A stretch of 64,000 bases of DNA, taken from CALINB01 sp938045325. GTDB taxonomy: Bacteria > Pseudomonadota > Alphaproteobacteria > Rhodospirillales > CALINB01. The notes under the pieces were generated by a model, which saw nothing but the letters and a program-made list of their open reading frames with translations, was not told the DNA's origin and ran no database searches. A program made the position numbers and the translations under genes. Location: the NCBI GenBank assembly GCA_038114465.1, contig JAYNQW010000002.1, positions 310,001 to 374,000 on the forward strand, given 5' to 3'. Below are positions 8,766 through 17,377 of the stretch, piece by piece (the stretch's first letter is position 1; every line of letters begins with the position of its first letter).

Positions 8766-10322
8766 TTATTCTGTTGTGCCGCCCCGCTCGGCTTCTTCAC
8801 CCTTCTCGAGGGCAGTTTTTTGTGCCGAGCGTTTCTTTTGCCATTCCTTCCATATGGGAATTAGCAATGAGATCAAGAGGCCAACCCACAGGGCGTTCCC
8901 CAAATTGGACGAGAAAATAACCATAATATCGCCCTGGGAAATCTTGAGCGCCCGAACGAAGTACTGCTCCAAGAGCGGCCCCAGGATGACGCCGATGAGA
9001 ATAGCGGCGACGTGATAACCGGTCTTTCGGGCAATATAACCGATCACACCGAAGGCAATGGCGAGGTACATATCGAACAAATAAGCTCGCGGCACGAACG
9101 AACCCACCAACGTAAACGAGATGATCAGCGGAATGATGTACATGGTCGGCACCATGGTCACCCGCGACATATAACGCGCAAGCGGAAAGATGGTGAAGAT
9201 CATGATGATGTACGTCACCGCCATCGCTGCAAACGCGCCATAGGCGAAATTCGGTTTATCGATAAATAGATCCGGCCCAACGGTCACGCCGTGATAGGTC
9301 AGCACGACCAACATGATCGCCGCCGTTGCACCACCTGGGATACCGATTACCAATAGCGGCACCAACGTACCCGCCGTGACACCGTTGTTGGCGGATTCAG
9401 GCGCAATCAGGCCCTCGATATGACCGGTGCCGTAAAGTTCCGGTGTCTTGGAATAAGTTTGCGACTGCTGATAAGCAACGAAGGCCGCAATGGCGGCACC
9501 CGCACCCGGTACCACGCCGATCACGAGACCGATGATACTGGTCCACAGCACATGCCAAATCCTTTTGAATGTCGCGCGAACCCCTTCAAACACTTCCGAC
9601 CATTTCGCATCCCGCATGACTTGCTGGCCTTCTTTGGTCATGATCGATCCGCGTTCAATGAGAATGAATGCTTCGGAAATCGCGAACAAACCGACCAGCG
9701 CCGGGATCAACGGAATTTTATCGTACAGCTCAAGGAAACCAAACGTACCCCGTGGCGTCGCATAAACGTGATCGGCGCCAATCGCACCAATCATTAAGCC
9801 GAAAAAGCCGGCGATCAGGCCTTTCAATTTTTCCTTCGCGGCAATCGTACCGATCAGGGAGATACCGAACAGCATCACGACGATCATTTCGACACTGTGC
9901 AGTACGTAAACCGCCATAACGACGTACTGAATGACAAACAACACGACGATTGATGTCAGCAGGCCGCCGATGCAAGACGACGTAAACGAAATGGCCAACG
10001 CTTGCGGCCCCTTCCCTTGTTGCGACATGGGATAACCGTCAAGCGGTGTCGCCGCGGCTCCTGCAGTACCGGGAATGTTTACCAGAATTGCCGGAATACC
10101 GGCGCCCATGCGTGATGATGCGTAAAGGGCTACCATAAAGATCATGCCGATTTCCGGCCCCATGGCGAGGGTCGCCGGTAATAAAACAATGATGGTATTC
10201 GCGGCACTGAAACCGGGGATCGCGCCCACAACATAACCAAGAATGACCGCTGGCAGGATCACATACCAATACTGAAACGTGTTGAGAAACGCCGGGCCGT
10301 ATACTGAAAAATCGACTTCCAT
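8766..10322 (-). CDS. TTT transporter large permease subunit, TctA-like
   Basis: The product has 518 residues and about 11-12 membrane helices. Family segments GAIPGFSAANTIIVLLPAT, MGAGIPAILVNIPGTAGAAA and GVVPGAGAAIAAFVAYQQS are visible; they are the glycine/proline-rich repeats that form the substrate site in TctA. The ATG at 10322 overlaps the stop of the TctB-like gene in TAATG, so the two are translationally coupled; a longer start at 10364 would overlap tctB. It works in the inner membrane with the small TctB subunit and a periplasmic TctC receptor to take up carboxylates with a cation gradient. The substrate is probably the organic acid degraded by the cluster. Confidence 0.93.
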   Translation of the reverse strand: MEVDFSVYGPAFLNTFQYWYVILPAVILGYVVGAIPGFSAANTIIVLLPATLAMGPEIGMIFMVALYASSRMGAGIPAILVNIPGTAGAAATPLDGYPMSQQGKGPQALAISFTSSCIGGLLTSIVVLFVIQYVVMAVYVLHSVEMIVVMLFGISLIGTIAAKEKLKGLIAGFFGLMIGAIGADHVYATPRGTFGFLELYDKIPLIPALVGLFAISEAFILIERGSIMTKEGQQVMRDAKWSEVFEGVRATFKRIWHVLWTSIIGLVIGVVPGAGAAIAAFVAYQQSQTYSKTPELYGTGHIEGLIAPESANNGVTAGTLVPLLVIGIPGGATAAIMLVVLTYHGVTVGPDLFIDKPNFAYGAFAAMAVTYIIMIFTIFPLARYMSRVTMVPTMYIIPLIISFTLVGSFVPRAYLFDMYLAIAFGVIGYIARKTGYHVAAILIGVILGPLLEQYFVRALKISQGDIMVIFSSNLGNALWVGLLISLLIPIWKEWQKKRSAQKTALEKGEEAERGGTTE

Positions 10323-10855
10323 TATTGCCAAATCCCTGTTGAGTACCAGAACGGTTTCAGCCACTTCTCAATCGGGCCATCGGGAAACCGGCGTTGGAAT
10401 GCAACGACGAATAAAAGATAACCGCCAATCGCTAATGTTGCCGAAAGAGACAGAATGAGTTTTTTGTTTTTCCCCTCCGACAGCAGCAACATGCCTAATG
10501 ATAAAAATGTGAATGTGGTTATGATAAAACCAAACCAATCGATGACGAAAATATAAGCCAACGTCAGCACAAACAGCAGAATTCGCTTCGGAATAACGCT
10601 CACCGGATTGATGACTTTACCGAGACTAAAATCGGCTTCGCCGTTTTTCCGTTGCATAGCAAAAATGACGAAATATATGGCACACAGCACCATCAGCACG
10701 CCGCCAACGAAAAAGGCACTGACTTGCGCCGACCATGGTGAATTCCAAATGGTCGAAAAGTAATAAAGTGTGAAAGCGATTGCAGCGACCGGAATGATCA
10801 GATCGGCGCCGGTTGATTTCTTTTTCGGCCCGTCAGTGTTGGGTAACTCTGCCAT
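10322..10855 (-). CDS. TTT transporter small permease subunit, TctB-like
   Basis: The 177-residue protein has four predicted helices (two before and two after a central KINPVSVIPKR-type loop region) and a short charged N-terminus, as in the TctB family, which is poorly conserved in sequence. Its identity rests on length, topology and the TAATG overlap with tctA. An AGGATC precedes the ATG. It is the partner membrane subunit of the TctA-like protein. Confidence 0.85.
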   Translation of the reverse strand: MAELPNTDGPKKKSTGADLIIPVAAIAFTLYYFSTIWNSPWSAQVSAFFVGGVLMVLCAIYFVIFAMQRKNGEADFSLGKVINPVSVIPKRILLFVLTLAYIFVIDWFGFIITTFTFLSLGMLLLSEGKNKKLILSLSATLAIGGYLLFVVAFQRRFPDGPIEKWLKPFWYSTGIWQ

Positions 10856-10959
10856 GATGGGATCCTAAGATAATGCCTCAACAGAATTGAGCGGTACCTG
10901 ATCATAGGCACCGCCCAACTCATTGACTATACTCAATATACAAGGCGCTCAAAAGACGA

Positions 10960-11994
10960 TTAGGCTTTACCCTTCATCAAATCCTTGAACTGCGAGCCCA
11001 CTGCCCAGATGTCTTTGTGGTACTGCTCACAAGCGGCACGATCACCGTACTTGATCAGCTCCCACGGGGCCTTGGTTTTCTTGTAATTTTTCTCGAAATC
11101 CGGATCGTCGAATACCTTACGGGCGGTATCCTCAAGGATTTTAAAACGGTCCGGGTGCTTCTTGATCGCTTCGGCTTTAATAGCAAAGGCACGCGCGCCT
11201 GCGATCAGCGCCGGGAAATTAGTCCCGAAATGCTTATTCACGGACGGGGCGTTGTACATTCTCTTTCCGAGGCTACCGCCGATTTCACGATTATCGAAGT
11301 GCGCCAAAATGCGGAAGTTCTTCCAACGGCGAACAATACCGCCGGCCGGTAACGCGCCGCAGTCCATTTCACCCGACTTCACGCCGTTGCGGGTATTTTT
11401 GCCGCCGGACAGCGGAATGACGTTCACGCCAAAGCCGCGTTCTTTACCGAGCGCTAAGATACCCAAGGTCGCCGGATGGGCGACACGGCTAACACCGACT
11501 TTGAGCGGACGCTTCTTACCGAGCTTAACAAGATCATCAATGGTTTTGATCTTGCTGCGCTTGTTGTCGACAAAAATGATTCCGGGGTCGGCGTCGATTT
11601 GATTGAAATAAACGTAGTCACCCGGATACTTGAAACCGCGCGGCGGCGAAACGACCCAATTCAGAATTTCTGGGCCCATGTTCCCGAACAACAAGGTATA
11701 GCAATCAGGTTTAGCGATACCCATGTATTTTTCATAACCGACGCGGCCGGCAGCGCCCGGATAGAAAGATGCTTCCATGCGGGTCTTCAAATATTTTTTC
11801 CAAACACTCCAAAAAGCGCGCAAGTTACGGTCGGCACCACCGCCTTCACGTGTTGCAACCATAACGCTGAGCGGGTTTGAAGGAAATTTTGCACCAAAGG
11901 CGCTGGAGATCGGGGAAGTCGTTAAAGCGGCCGTGCCGAGAGCAGCAGCGGAGCCTTTCAGTAACGTACGGCGTGGAATCCAAAAGTCAGTCAT
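10960..11994 (-). CDS. TTT periplasmic solute-binding protein, TctC/Bug-like
   Basis: This 344-residue protein begins with a twin-arginine-like signal (PRRTLLKG followed by an Ala/Thr-rich hydrophobic stretch and cleavage near SSAFGA). The mature part has the Bug-family layout: VATREGGGADRNLRAF, YPGAAGRVGYEKY (the loop holding the ligand carboxylate) and VGVSRVAHPATLG. GGGAGGACATCA precedes the ATG. A 104-bp gap separates it from tctB. It captures the ligand in the periplasm. The Tat-type rather than Sec-type signal suggests export in folded form, but this is only sequence inference. Confidence 0.9.
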   Translation of the reverse strand: MTDFWIPRRTLLKGSAAALGTAALTTSPISSAFGAKFPSNPLSVMVATREGGGADRNLRAFWSVWKKYLKTRMEASFYPGAAGRVGYEKYMGIAKPDCYTLLFGNMGPEILNWVVSPPRGFKYPGDYVYFNQIDADPGIIFVDNKRSKIKTIDDLVKLGKKRPLKVGVSRVAHPATLGILALGKERGFGVNVIPLSGGKNTRNGVKSGEMDCGALPAGGIVRRWKNFRILAHFDNREIGGSLGKRMYNAPSVNKHFGTNFPALIAGARAFAIKAEAIKKHPDRFKILEDTARKVFDDPDFEKNYKKTKAPWELIKYGDRAACEQYHKDIWAVGSQFKDLMKGKA

Positions 11995-12032
11995 TGATGT
12001 CCTCCCATGTTTAAACTTGTTTGTGTATCGGC

Positions 12033-12049
12033 ATGTATACCATATACGT
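12033..12049. promoter_or_regulatory. Palindrome GTATA-CCA-TATAC upstream of the tctC-like gene
   Basis: A 13-bp near-perfect palindrome (12035-12047) lies 41 bp upstream of the TctC-like start, in the divergent gap with the amidohydrolase gene. It shares TGTATACC with the site at 3086-3094. It is a candidate GntR-family operator; not proven. Confidence 0.35.
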
Positions 12050-12149
12050 TAAAGCAACTATCGACTGCTTGAGTAATTGAGTCAAGAAAATCGGGAGAAT
12101 TTCAAAGATTTAAAAGTGTTTTTAAATGTGCTTTCGTTCCATTCCGTTC

Positions 12150-12167
12150 ACCAATTGCTAAATTGGT
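12150..12167. promoter_or_regulatory. Inverted repeat ACCAATT-N4-AATTGGT upstream of the amidohydrolase gene
   Basis: A perfect 7-bp inverted repeat with a 4-bp spacer is centred 67 bp before the start at 12226. It shares ACCAA...TTGGT half sites with the repeat at 733-751 beside gntR, but with spacing one base longer. A common regulator is possible but unproven. Confidence 0.35.
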
Positions 12168-12225
12168 TACCATGTAATTTTTTACTCTATGCCTGCGCTA
12201 AAAACACTTAACAAAGGAACGATCT

Positions 12226-13119
12226 ATGATTGATGCCCCGCCAAACGCGCCCTTATGCGCTGCACCCGATCCGTCTCCAAGAGCGCCGAATTTCAAAATG
12301 CCGGTGGGTGCGTGTGACAGCCATGCACATATTTGCGGGCCGATCTCGGATTTCGCTTACTCACCAGATCGCATCTATACCCCACCGGATTGCCTGCTGG
12401 CGGACTACAATCAAATGCTTTCAACTCTTGGTGTCGAGAAAGCAGTTCTTGTTCAACCAAGTATTTACGGCACGGATAATACGGTCATGCTGAAGGCCAT
12501 GGCGGAAACGGCGATGCCCGTGCGCGGCGTCGCTGTCGTCGATGGCTCGATCGATGAATCAGAGCTTCGAGTTATGCATAACGCCGGTGTCCGCGGTGTT
12601 CGATTTAACCTCGTCGATGTTGCCGATCCATCCGGTGACATCCCGCTCGATGACGTCAAGGCCATGGCCGAGCGCATCAAGCCGATGGGCTGGCATGTCG
12701 AGTTTCTCGTTCACGTCGACGACTATCCGAATTTCGATGAGATGTTCGCGGAGTTTCCAACCAATATCGCCGTCGGTCATCTTGGCTATATACGGCCCGG
12801 ACAGGACACATCCATTCCCGGCTTTCAGGCCCTGCTCCGCCTCATGCAAGCGGGCAAATGCTGGACGAAACTGACAGGCCCGTATCGAATTTCATCGGGC
12901 GACGTCCCCTATGCCGATACAACTCCGTTTGCCCACGCTCTCATCGAGGCTGCGCCAGAACAAGTGATATGGGGGACCGATTGGCCGCACGTTATGGTCA
13001 AAAAACCGATGCCGAACGATGGCGATCTTTGTGACATGCTCGCCGTTTGGATTCCGGATGCCGACATTCAAAAACAAGTCTTGGTCGACAACCCCACTAG
13101 ATTATACGATTTCGATTAA
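12226..13119 (+). CDS. Amidohydrolase-2 family (COG3618/LigI-like) lactonase
   Basis: This 297-residue TIM-barrel metal hydrolase shows DSHAHI (H33, H35), LVHVDD (H163), VGHLGY (H185) and the C-terminal IWGTDWPH (D252), the active-site set of 2-pyrone-4,6-dicarboxylate lactonase and of COG3618 sugar-lactone hydrolases and galactarolactone isomerase. AAAGGA precedes the ATG. It is followed 24 bp later by the second LVIVD gene and lies divergent from the TTT transporter. Lactone hydrolysis is the best-supported activity. The choice between an aromatic pyrone and an aldonolactone substrate is open; the enolase-superfamily and FAH neighbours favour a sugar lactone. Confidence 0.88.
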   Translation: MIDAPPNAPLCAAPDPSPRAPNFKMPVGACDSHAHICGPISDFAYSPDRIYTPPDCLLADYNQMLSTLGVEKAVLVQPSIYGTDNTVMLKAMAETAMPVRGVAVVDGSIDESELRVMHNAGVRGVRFNLVDVADPSGDIPLDDVKAMAERIKPMGWHVEFLVHVDDYPNFDEMFAEFPTNIAVGHLGYIRPGQDTSIPGFQALLRLMQAGKCWTKLTGPYRISSGDVPYADTTPFAHALIEAAPEQVIWGTDWPHVMVKKPMPNDGDLCDMLAVWIPDADIQKQVLVDNPTRLYDFD

Positions 13120-13143
13120 TGTGATTCAAAAGGAACCTTGAAT

Positions 13144-14457
13144 ATGCCCCAGCCCAACGGTGATGCCATCGCCCATAACGTTAACCGCGTATCCCACCTA
13201 GATTTACCCGGTGCCGGACAAGTCTATGTTGACGGTAACTATGCTTATATCGGACATATTCCGAATAAAGATCATCTTGGTACATCGATTGTCGATATTG
13301 CCGATCCGAAAAACCCGAAAGTCGTGTCGCAAATCACGCTCGATGACCACGAATCCCACAGTCACAAAGCCCGCGTGATCGGTGATATCATGATCGTCAA
13401 TCACGAACGCAATAATTCCGGTCTTGGCCGCAAGGCCGAACAACTACCGCCGATGCGCGCGCGCCTCGAAGAAACTCTTGGACGCAAACCGACACACGCC
13501 GAGCTTGCCGAAAAACTTGGCGTTGAAGAGAGCGACGTGCCCAAGCTCATCGAAGCGGAAAAGCACAAATACACGAACGGCGGCTTTAAAATTTACAATG
13601 TCGCCGACAAGGCCAATCCAAAAGAACTCGTTCATCAAAAAACCGGCGGTATCGGTGTGCACCGCTACGACATGGATGAAAACTACGCCTACATCTCGAC
13701 GGAAATGGATGGGTATGTCGGCAACATTCTTGTTATTTACGATATTCGTAATCCGGAAAAGCCTGAAGAAGTCTCGCGATGGTGGATGGAAGGCCAGCAT
13801 TTAGCCGGCGGCGAACAACCAACCTGGACCGGCCGTCAACACCGGTTGCATCACGCTCTGCGGTTTGGCGACACCCTTTATGCGGGCTGCTGGCAGGCAG
13901 GCTTCCGCATTATCGATGTATCCGATATCTCAAACCCTAAAACCATCGGCAGCCACACTTACCATCCGCCCTTCCCGGAACCGACACATACGATCATGCC
14001 GATCGAAAAAGAAATCGACGGACGTAAAATTGCCGTCGTGATCGACGAAGAAGACCAATTCTACAATGCCGCCGAGCGCGAAGCCCGCAGAGGCCGGCCA
14101 CACGCCCCCATGTGGGTGTTCGACATTACAGATTTATCGAACATCCAAGCGCTTTCTGTCTTTCAGGTCAGTGAAATGGACTCGCCCTGGAGCCAAGCAA
14201 CAGGCGCAAGGTTTGGGGCTCACCAATTCCAGGAAAAAAATGACGGCACGCTGGTTTATTGCGCCTGGTTTAGCGGCGGTCTGCGCATCGTCGATATCGC
14301 CGACCCGTTCGCGCCGCGTGAAGTCGGCTCTTTCGTGCCGGAACCTGTTAACGGGCATCCGGCGCCGCAAACAAACGATTCAGACATAGACGATCGCAAT
14401 CTGATCTATATCGTCGACCGCTATACCGGTTTCGATATTCTGGAATACACCGGTTAG
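13144..14457 (+). CDS. LVIVD-repeat beta-propeller protein with sigma-region-3-like HTH insert (paralogue B)
   Basis: The 437-residue protein is a close paralogue of the product at 7476-8741, sharing HKARVIGD, ISTEMDGYVGNILVIYD, QHLAGGE, HRLHHALRFGD, FSGGLRIVDIADP and FVPEPVNG. Residues about 88-145 contain TLGRKPTHAELAEKLGVEES, whose (L/I)GR-P-T-x-x-E-L-A-x-x-L-G spacing is that of sigma-70 region 3. This is likely why such proteins are sometimes mis-named sigma factors. The rest has no sigma regions 2 or 4. The ATG at 13144 suits AAGGA at 13130-13134; the TTG two codons earlier is too close. It shares an operon with the lactonase. Enzymatic function unknown. Confidence 0.85.
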   Translation: MPQPNGDAIAHNVNRVSHLDLPGAGQVYVDGNYAYIGHIPNKDHLGTSIVDIADPKNPKVVSQITLDDHESHSHKARVIGDIMIVNHERNNSGLGRKAEQLPPMRARLEETLGRKPTHAELAEKLGVEESDVPKLIEAEKHKYTNGGFKIYNVADKANPKELVHQKTGGIGVHRYDMDENYAYISTEMDGYVGNILVIYDIRNPEKPEEVSRWWMEGQHLAGGEQPTWTGRQHRLHHALRFGDTLYAGCWQAGFRIIDVSDISNPKTIGSHTYHPPFPEPTHTIMPIEKEIDGRKIAVVIDEEDQFYNAAEREARRGRPHAPMWVFDITDLSNIQALSVFQVSEMDSPWSQATGARFGAHQFQEKNDGTLVYCAWFSGGLRIVDIADPFAPREVGSFVPEPVNGHPAPQTNDSDIDDRNLIYIVDRYTGFDILEYTG

Positions 14458-14467
14458 TTGACTTGAA

Positions 14468-15175
14468 TTACTTCGGCGGCGTCACACCGGTCGCCTCGAA
14501 CGCAGCTTTAGCCGTGTCGGTTGTCACAAAAGCGACAAATTGCTTTGCCAATTCCGGTTCGGCGGCATCGCTCAGCACACCAGAAGCATAGGTGGTTAAA
14601 TTTTCAAGCTCCTTCGGCAAGGGGCCGACCACGTGTGTACCCCGTCCTTTGAACACCATGATCTCCGTGATTTGGGCGAAGCCGATTTCATTATTGGAAG
14701 AACTTTCGATGAGGTGTTCCATCACGCCGCCACCGGTCGGTGTCCGCGTCGTTTTATCGAGAACCTGCTCGGCGATTCCAAGGCGTTCCATCATTTTCTC
14801 GATGTAAATGCCGCTGGAGGCTTTGTTATAGACAAGCCCATCGGCATCGAGAATGTTTTGCTTAAGCGAATCGGCTGAAGAAAGATCCGGTTCCTTGGCG
14901 CCATCTTTCACGACCACACCAGCCATCACGCTGCCGGCAACAACCGGGGTGCCTTTAACAACGTGGCTGTTTTCCTCAAATGTCGCCATGGACGGCACGG
15001 GCGCACAAATCACATCGGCACCGGCTTCTCCCTTTTCAACTTTCTCACGCATTGCGGGCGCAGTCGCAAATGTGATGTTGACCTTACAGCCGGTTTCCTT
15101 CGTAAAAGCTTCGGCAACATCGGCAATACCGCGTTTGATGGCGCCACCGCTTAAAATACTGATCTCGTTGGCCAT
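14468..15175 (-). CDS. ModA-like solute-binding-fold protein lacking a signal peptide
   Basis: The 235-residue protein matches the molybdate-type binding-protein pattern: ISILSGGAIKRGIADVAEAF at the N-terminus (where mature ModA starts), GADVICAPVPSMATF, KASSGIYIEKMMERLG and a C-terminal FVTTDTAKAAFEATGV. The ATG at 15175 follows GGAGG by six bases. Upstream in frame there are only a few codons after a TAA, with no hydrophobic stretch, so the protein appears cytoplasmic. No ABC permease or ATPase gene is adjacent. It may be an intracellular ligand-binding protein or an enzyme on this fold. It is convergent with the LVIVD gene. Confidence 0.8.
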   Translation of the reverse strand: MANEISILSGGAIKRGIADVAEAFTKETGCKVNITFATAPAMREKVEKGEAGADVICAPVPSMATFEENSHVVKGTPVVAGSVMAGVVVKDGAKEPDLSSADSLKQNILDADGLVYNKASSGIYIEKMMERLGIAEQVLDKTTRTPTGGGVMEHLIESSSNNEIGFAQITEIMVFKGRGTHVVGPLPKELENLTTYASGVLSDAAEPELAKQFVAFVTTDTAKAAFEATGVTPPK

Positions 15176-15298
15176 AACTTTCCTCCTCAATAAATTTTGT
15201 TGCCATGCTACGCTTTATTCCCAAGGCGGTCTATTCTTGGCCATTCTAAATGGGTACAACAAATAAATTTCTGATTTCATAATACCGGGGAGACAATC

Positions 15299-16081
15299 AT
15301 GGATATTCGATTGGATGGAAAAACGGCGTTAATCACGGGCGGCAGCCGAGGTCTGGGTAAAGGTATGGCCTTGGAATTTGCCAAGTCCGGTGCAAATGTG
15401 GCCATCGTCGCACGCCGAGAGGAAGTTTTAAACGAAGCCTGCGATGAAATTTCAGGTGCAACCTCGGCTACTGTCAAAGGGTACGCCTGTGATGTCAGCG
15501 ACAAAGGCGCATTGGAAAAAATGCATGCTGATGTTACCGGCGATCTCGGCCCTATCGATATTCTTGTCAATAATGCCGGTGCTTCTGCCCGAGGCACGTT
15601 CTGGGAAATTACCGATGAAGAATGGGCATTCGATTTTGAACTTAAAGTTTACGCCGCGATCCGGCTCATCCGCCTGTCGATCCCCAGCATGATCGAGCGT
15701 AATTGGGGCCGCGTGATCAACATCCTCAATAGCCGCGCCAAAGCCCCCCAACCCGGCGGCGCACCGACGGCTGTCACCCGGGCGACCGGCCTCGCCATGA
15801 CGAAAGTACTGTCCGGCGAAGTCGCCAAACATAATATTACGGTCAACGCGCTTTGCACCGGCATCATCGTGACCGATCAAATTGCCCGACGCTACGATAA
15901 GGCAAAACCCAATATTACATTTGAAGAGTTCGTCGCCGAAGCCGGCAAAGCCGTTCCTATGGGACGCATGGGAACAACAGAAGAGTATGCCAACATGGCT
16001 TGCTTTTTGGCATCCGATCAAGCGTCCTATATCACGGGCTGCGCCATTAACGTCGATGGTGGCCTTTCACCAATGTATTAA
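15299..16081 (+). CDS. Short-chain dehydrogenase/reductase-family protein with degenerate catalytic residues
   Basis: In this 260-residue Rossmann-fold protein the cofactor motif TGGSRGLGKG (residues 13-22) and LVNNAGAS (89-96) are intact, and S145 is present in ILNSRAK. The Tyr-x-x-x-Lys motif reads T157-AVT-R161, and the usual catalytic Asn region reads FDFELK. Thus Asn, Tyr and Lys are all replaced, while the C-terminal YITGCAINVDGG is normal. GGGGAG precedes the ATG. It lies 43 bp before the enolase-superfamily gene. By context it would be a ketodeoxyacid dehydrogenase, but the missing residues argue for altered chemistry or a non-catalytic role. Confidence 0.88.
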   Translation: MDIRLDGKTALITGGSRGLGKGMALEFAKSGANVAIVARREEVLNEACDEISGATSATVKGYACDVSDKGALEKMHADVTGDLGPIDILVNNAGASARGTFWEITDEEWAFDFELKVYAAIRLIRLSIPSMIERNWGRVINILNSRAKAPQPGGAPTAVTRATGLAMTKVLSGEVAKHNITVNALCTGIIVTDQIARRYDKAKPNITFEEFVAEAGKAVPMGRMGTTEEYANMACFLASDQASYITGCAINVDGGLSPMY

Positions 16082-16124
16082 GGCACCGATGGATTAAGCT
16101 GCACAGTCATTTAAGGACAAGCAA

Positions 16125-17276
16125 ATGAAAATTAAAAATGTTCAAGCACACATCATTAGTGTGCCGCTTAAAGTGAAAACGTGGACAGCACAAGAATCCC
16201 ATTCCGATGTTTCATGCTTACTCGTCGACATCGAAACCGATGATAGAATTCGTGGCGTCGGCCAAGTTACCGGACCGAAACTGAAAACCGTTTACGATTA
16301 TGTCCAACAGTTCGCTGAAATCATCAAAGGCATGGATGCCCGATCTTCGACCATTATTTGGGATAAGCTGTTCTCCCTAACCTCGCCTCGCCCTTATGGC
16401 GCGGAGGCCAATGACGGCCTCCCCCCGCCCCTGGCCCGGCTGGACCGGCCGCAAATCACAGCCGCAATCGGCGGCATTGATAATGCCCTTTGGGATATTA
16501 AAGGCAAAGCCGCCGGCATGCCTGTCTTTCGATTACTCGGTGGCGAAGCGACAAAAATTCCTGTCTATGCAACGGGCGGGTACCTAAAAAAAGGAGCGCC
16601 ACTTACGGCCTGCGCCGATGAAATGGCCGCATTTATCGATAAAGGCTATACGGCCGTAAAACTAAAGGTCGGGCATCACACGATGGAAGAAGAGGTCGCG
16701 CGTGTTGGGGCTTCACGTGAAGCGATTGGCGATGCCATGTTCATGCTCGACATGAATGCCTGTTACGATGTGAACCAATGCATCGCATTCGCAAAGGCTG
16801 TTGAGCCCTTTGAGCTTACATGGCTGGAAGAGCCGTTGCATTGGTATTTACAGCCTGCTGACTTTGCCAGGCTCGCCGAAGCGACAACCATCCCGATCGC
16901 TCATGGCGAGCGCTTATATGACCGGTTTACAGCACGGGATTTTATCGAAAACGGCGGCATCCAATTTATTCAGATCGATTCAACCCGTCATTCCGGCATT
17001 ACCGAACACCTCCGCATCGCGCACATGGCTGAACAAAACGGGCTATACATCGCCCCTCACCAAGCCCCGGAAATGCACGGCCATATCGTATCGGCATTCC
17101 CGCGTGCAGGATTTATTGCGGAATCCCATGGCGACCCGGAAAGAAATCCCATCTGGCACGGCGGCTTATTTAAAGAAAAAGCTGAGATTAAAAACGGCTA
17201 TCTCTATCTCAACGAAATGCCGGGATTCGGCTATGAAATAGATTGGGAATTTGTGGATAAATATCGAGTCGCCTAA
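16125..17276 (+). CDS. Enolase-superfamily (mandelate racemase/muconate lactonizing) sugar-acid dehydratase-like enzyme
   Basis: The 383-residue protein has the capping domain at residues 1-125 and then the barrel. The catalytic Lys pair is K179-L-K181 (AVKLKVG), the metal ligands are D209 (MLDMN), E235 (WLEEP) and E262 (HGERLY), and D285 with H312 (APHQAPEMHGH) forms the His-Asp dyad. This set supports proton abstraction next to a carboxylate, as in D-galactonate, L-fuconate and related dehydratases or lactone cycloisomerases. AAGGAC precedes the ATG. With the lactonase, FAH and SDR genes it makes a sugar-acid route likely. The substrate is not deducible. Confidence 0.9.
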   Translation: MKIKNVQAHIISVPLKVKTWTAQESHSDVSCLLVDIETDDRIRGVGQVTGPKLKTVYDYVQQFAEIIKGMDARSSTIIWDKLFSLTSPRPYGAEANDGLPPPLARLDRPQITAAIGGIDNALWDIKGKAAGMPVFRLLGGEATKIPVYATGGYLKKGAPLTACADEMAAFIDKGYTAVKLKVGHHTMEEEVARVGASREAIGDAMFMLDMNACYDVNQCIAFAKAVEPFELTWLEEPLHWYLQPADFARLAEATTIPIAHGERLYDRFTARDFIENGGIQFIQIDSTRHSGITEHLRIAHMAEQNGLYIAPHQAPEMHGHIVSAFPRAGFIAESHGDPERNPIWHGGLFKEKAEIKNGYLYLNEMPGFGYEIDWEFVDKYRVA

Positions 17277-17377
17277 GTTTACGGCGGTTTAAGGGACCCT
17301 ATTGACCAAAAACAAATGAAAGATCAAATTAAGCGCTCCTCTGAACAGAAGGTTATTTCATCCACAAACCGGTTAAA

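Noticed and set aside
13144..14457. LVIVD protein as an RNA polymerase sigma factor
   Set aside because: Only a short region-3-like segment is present. Regions 2 and 4 are absent and the remainder is a beta-propeller.
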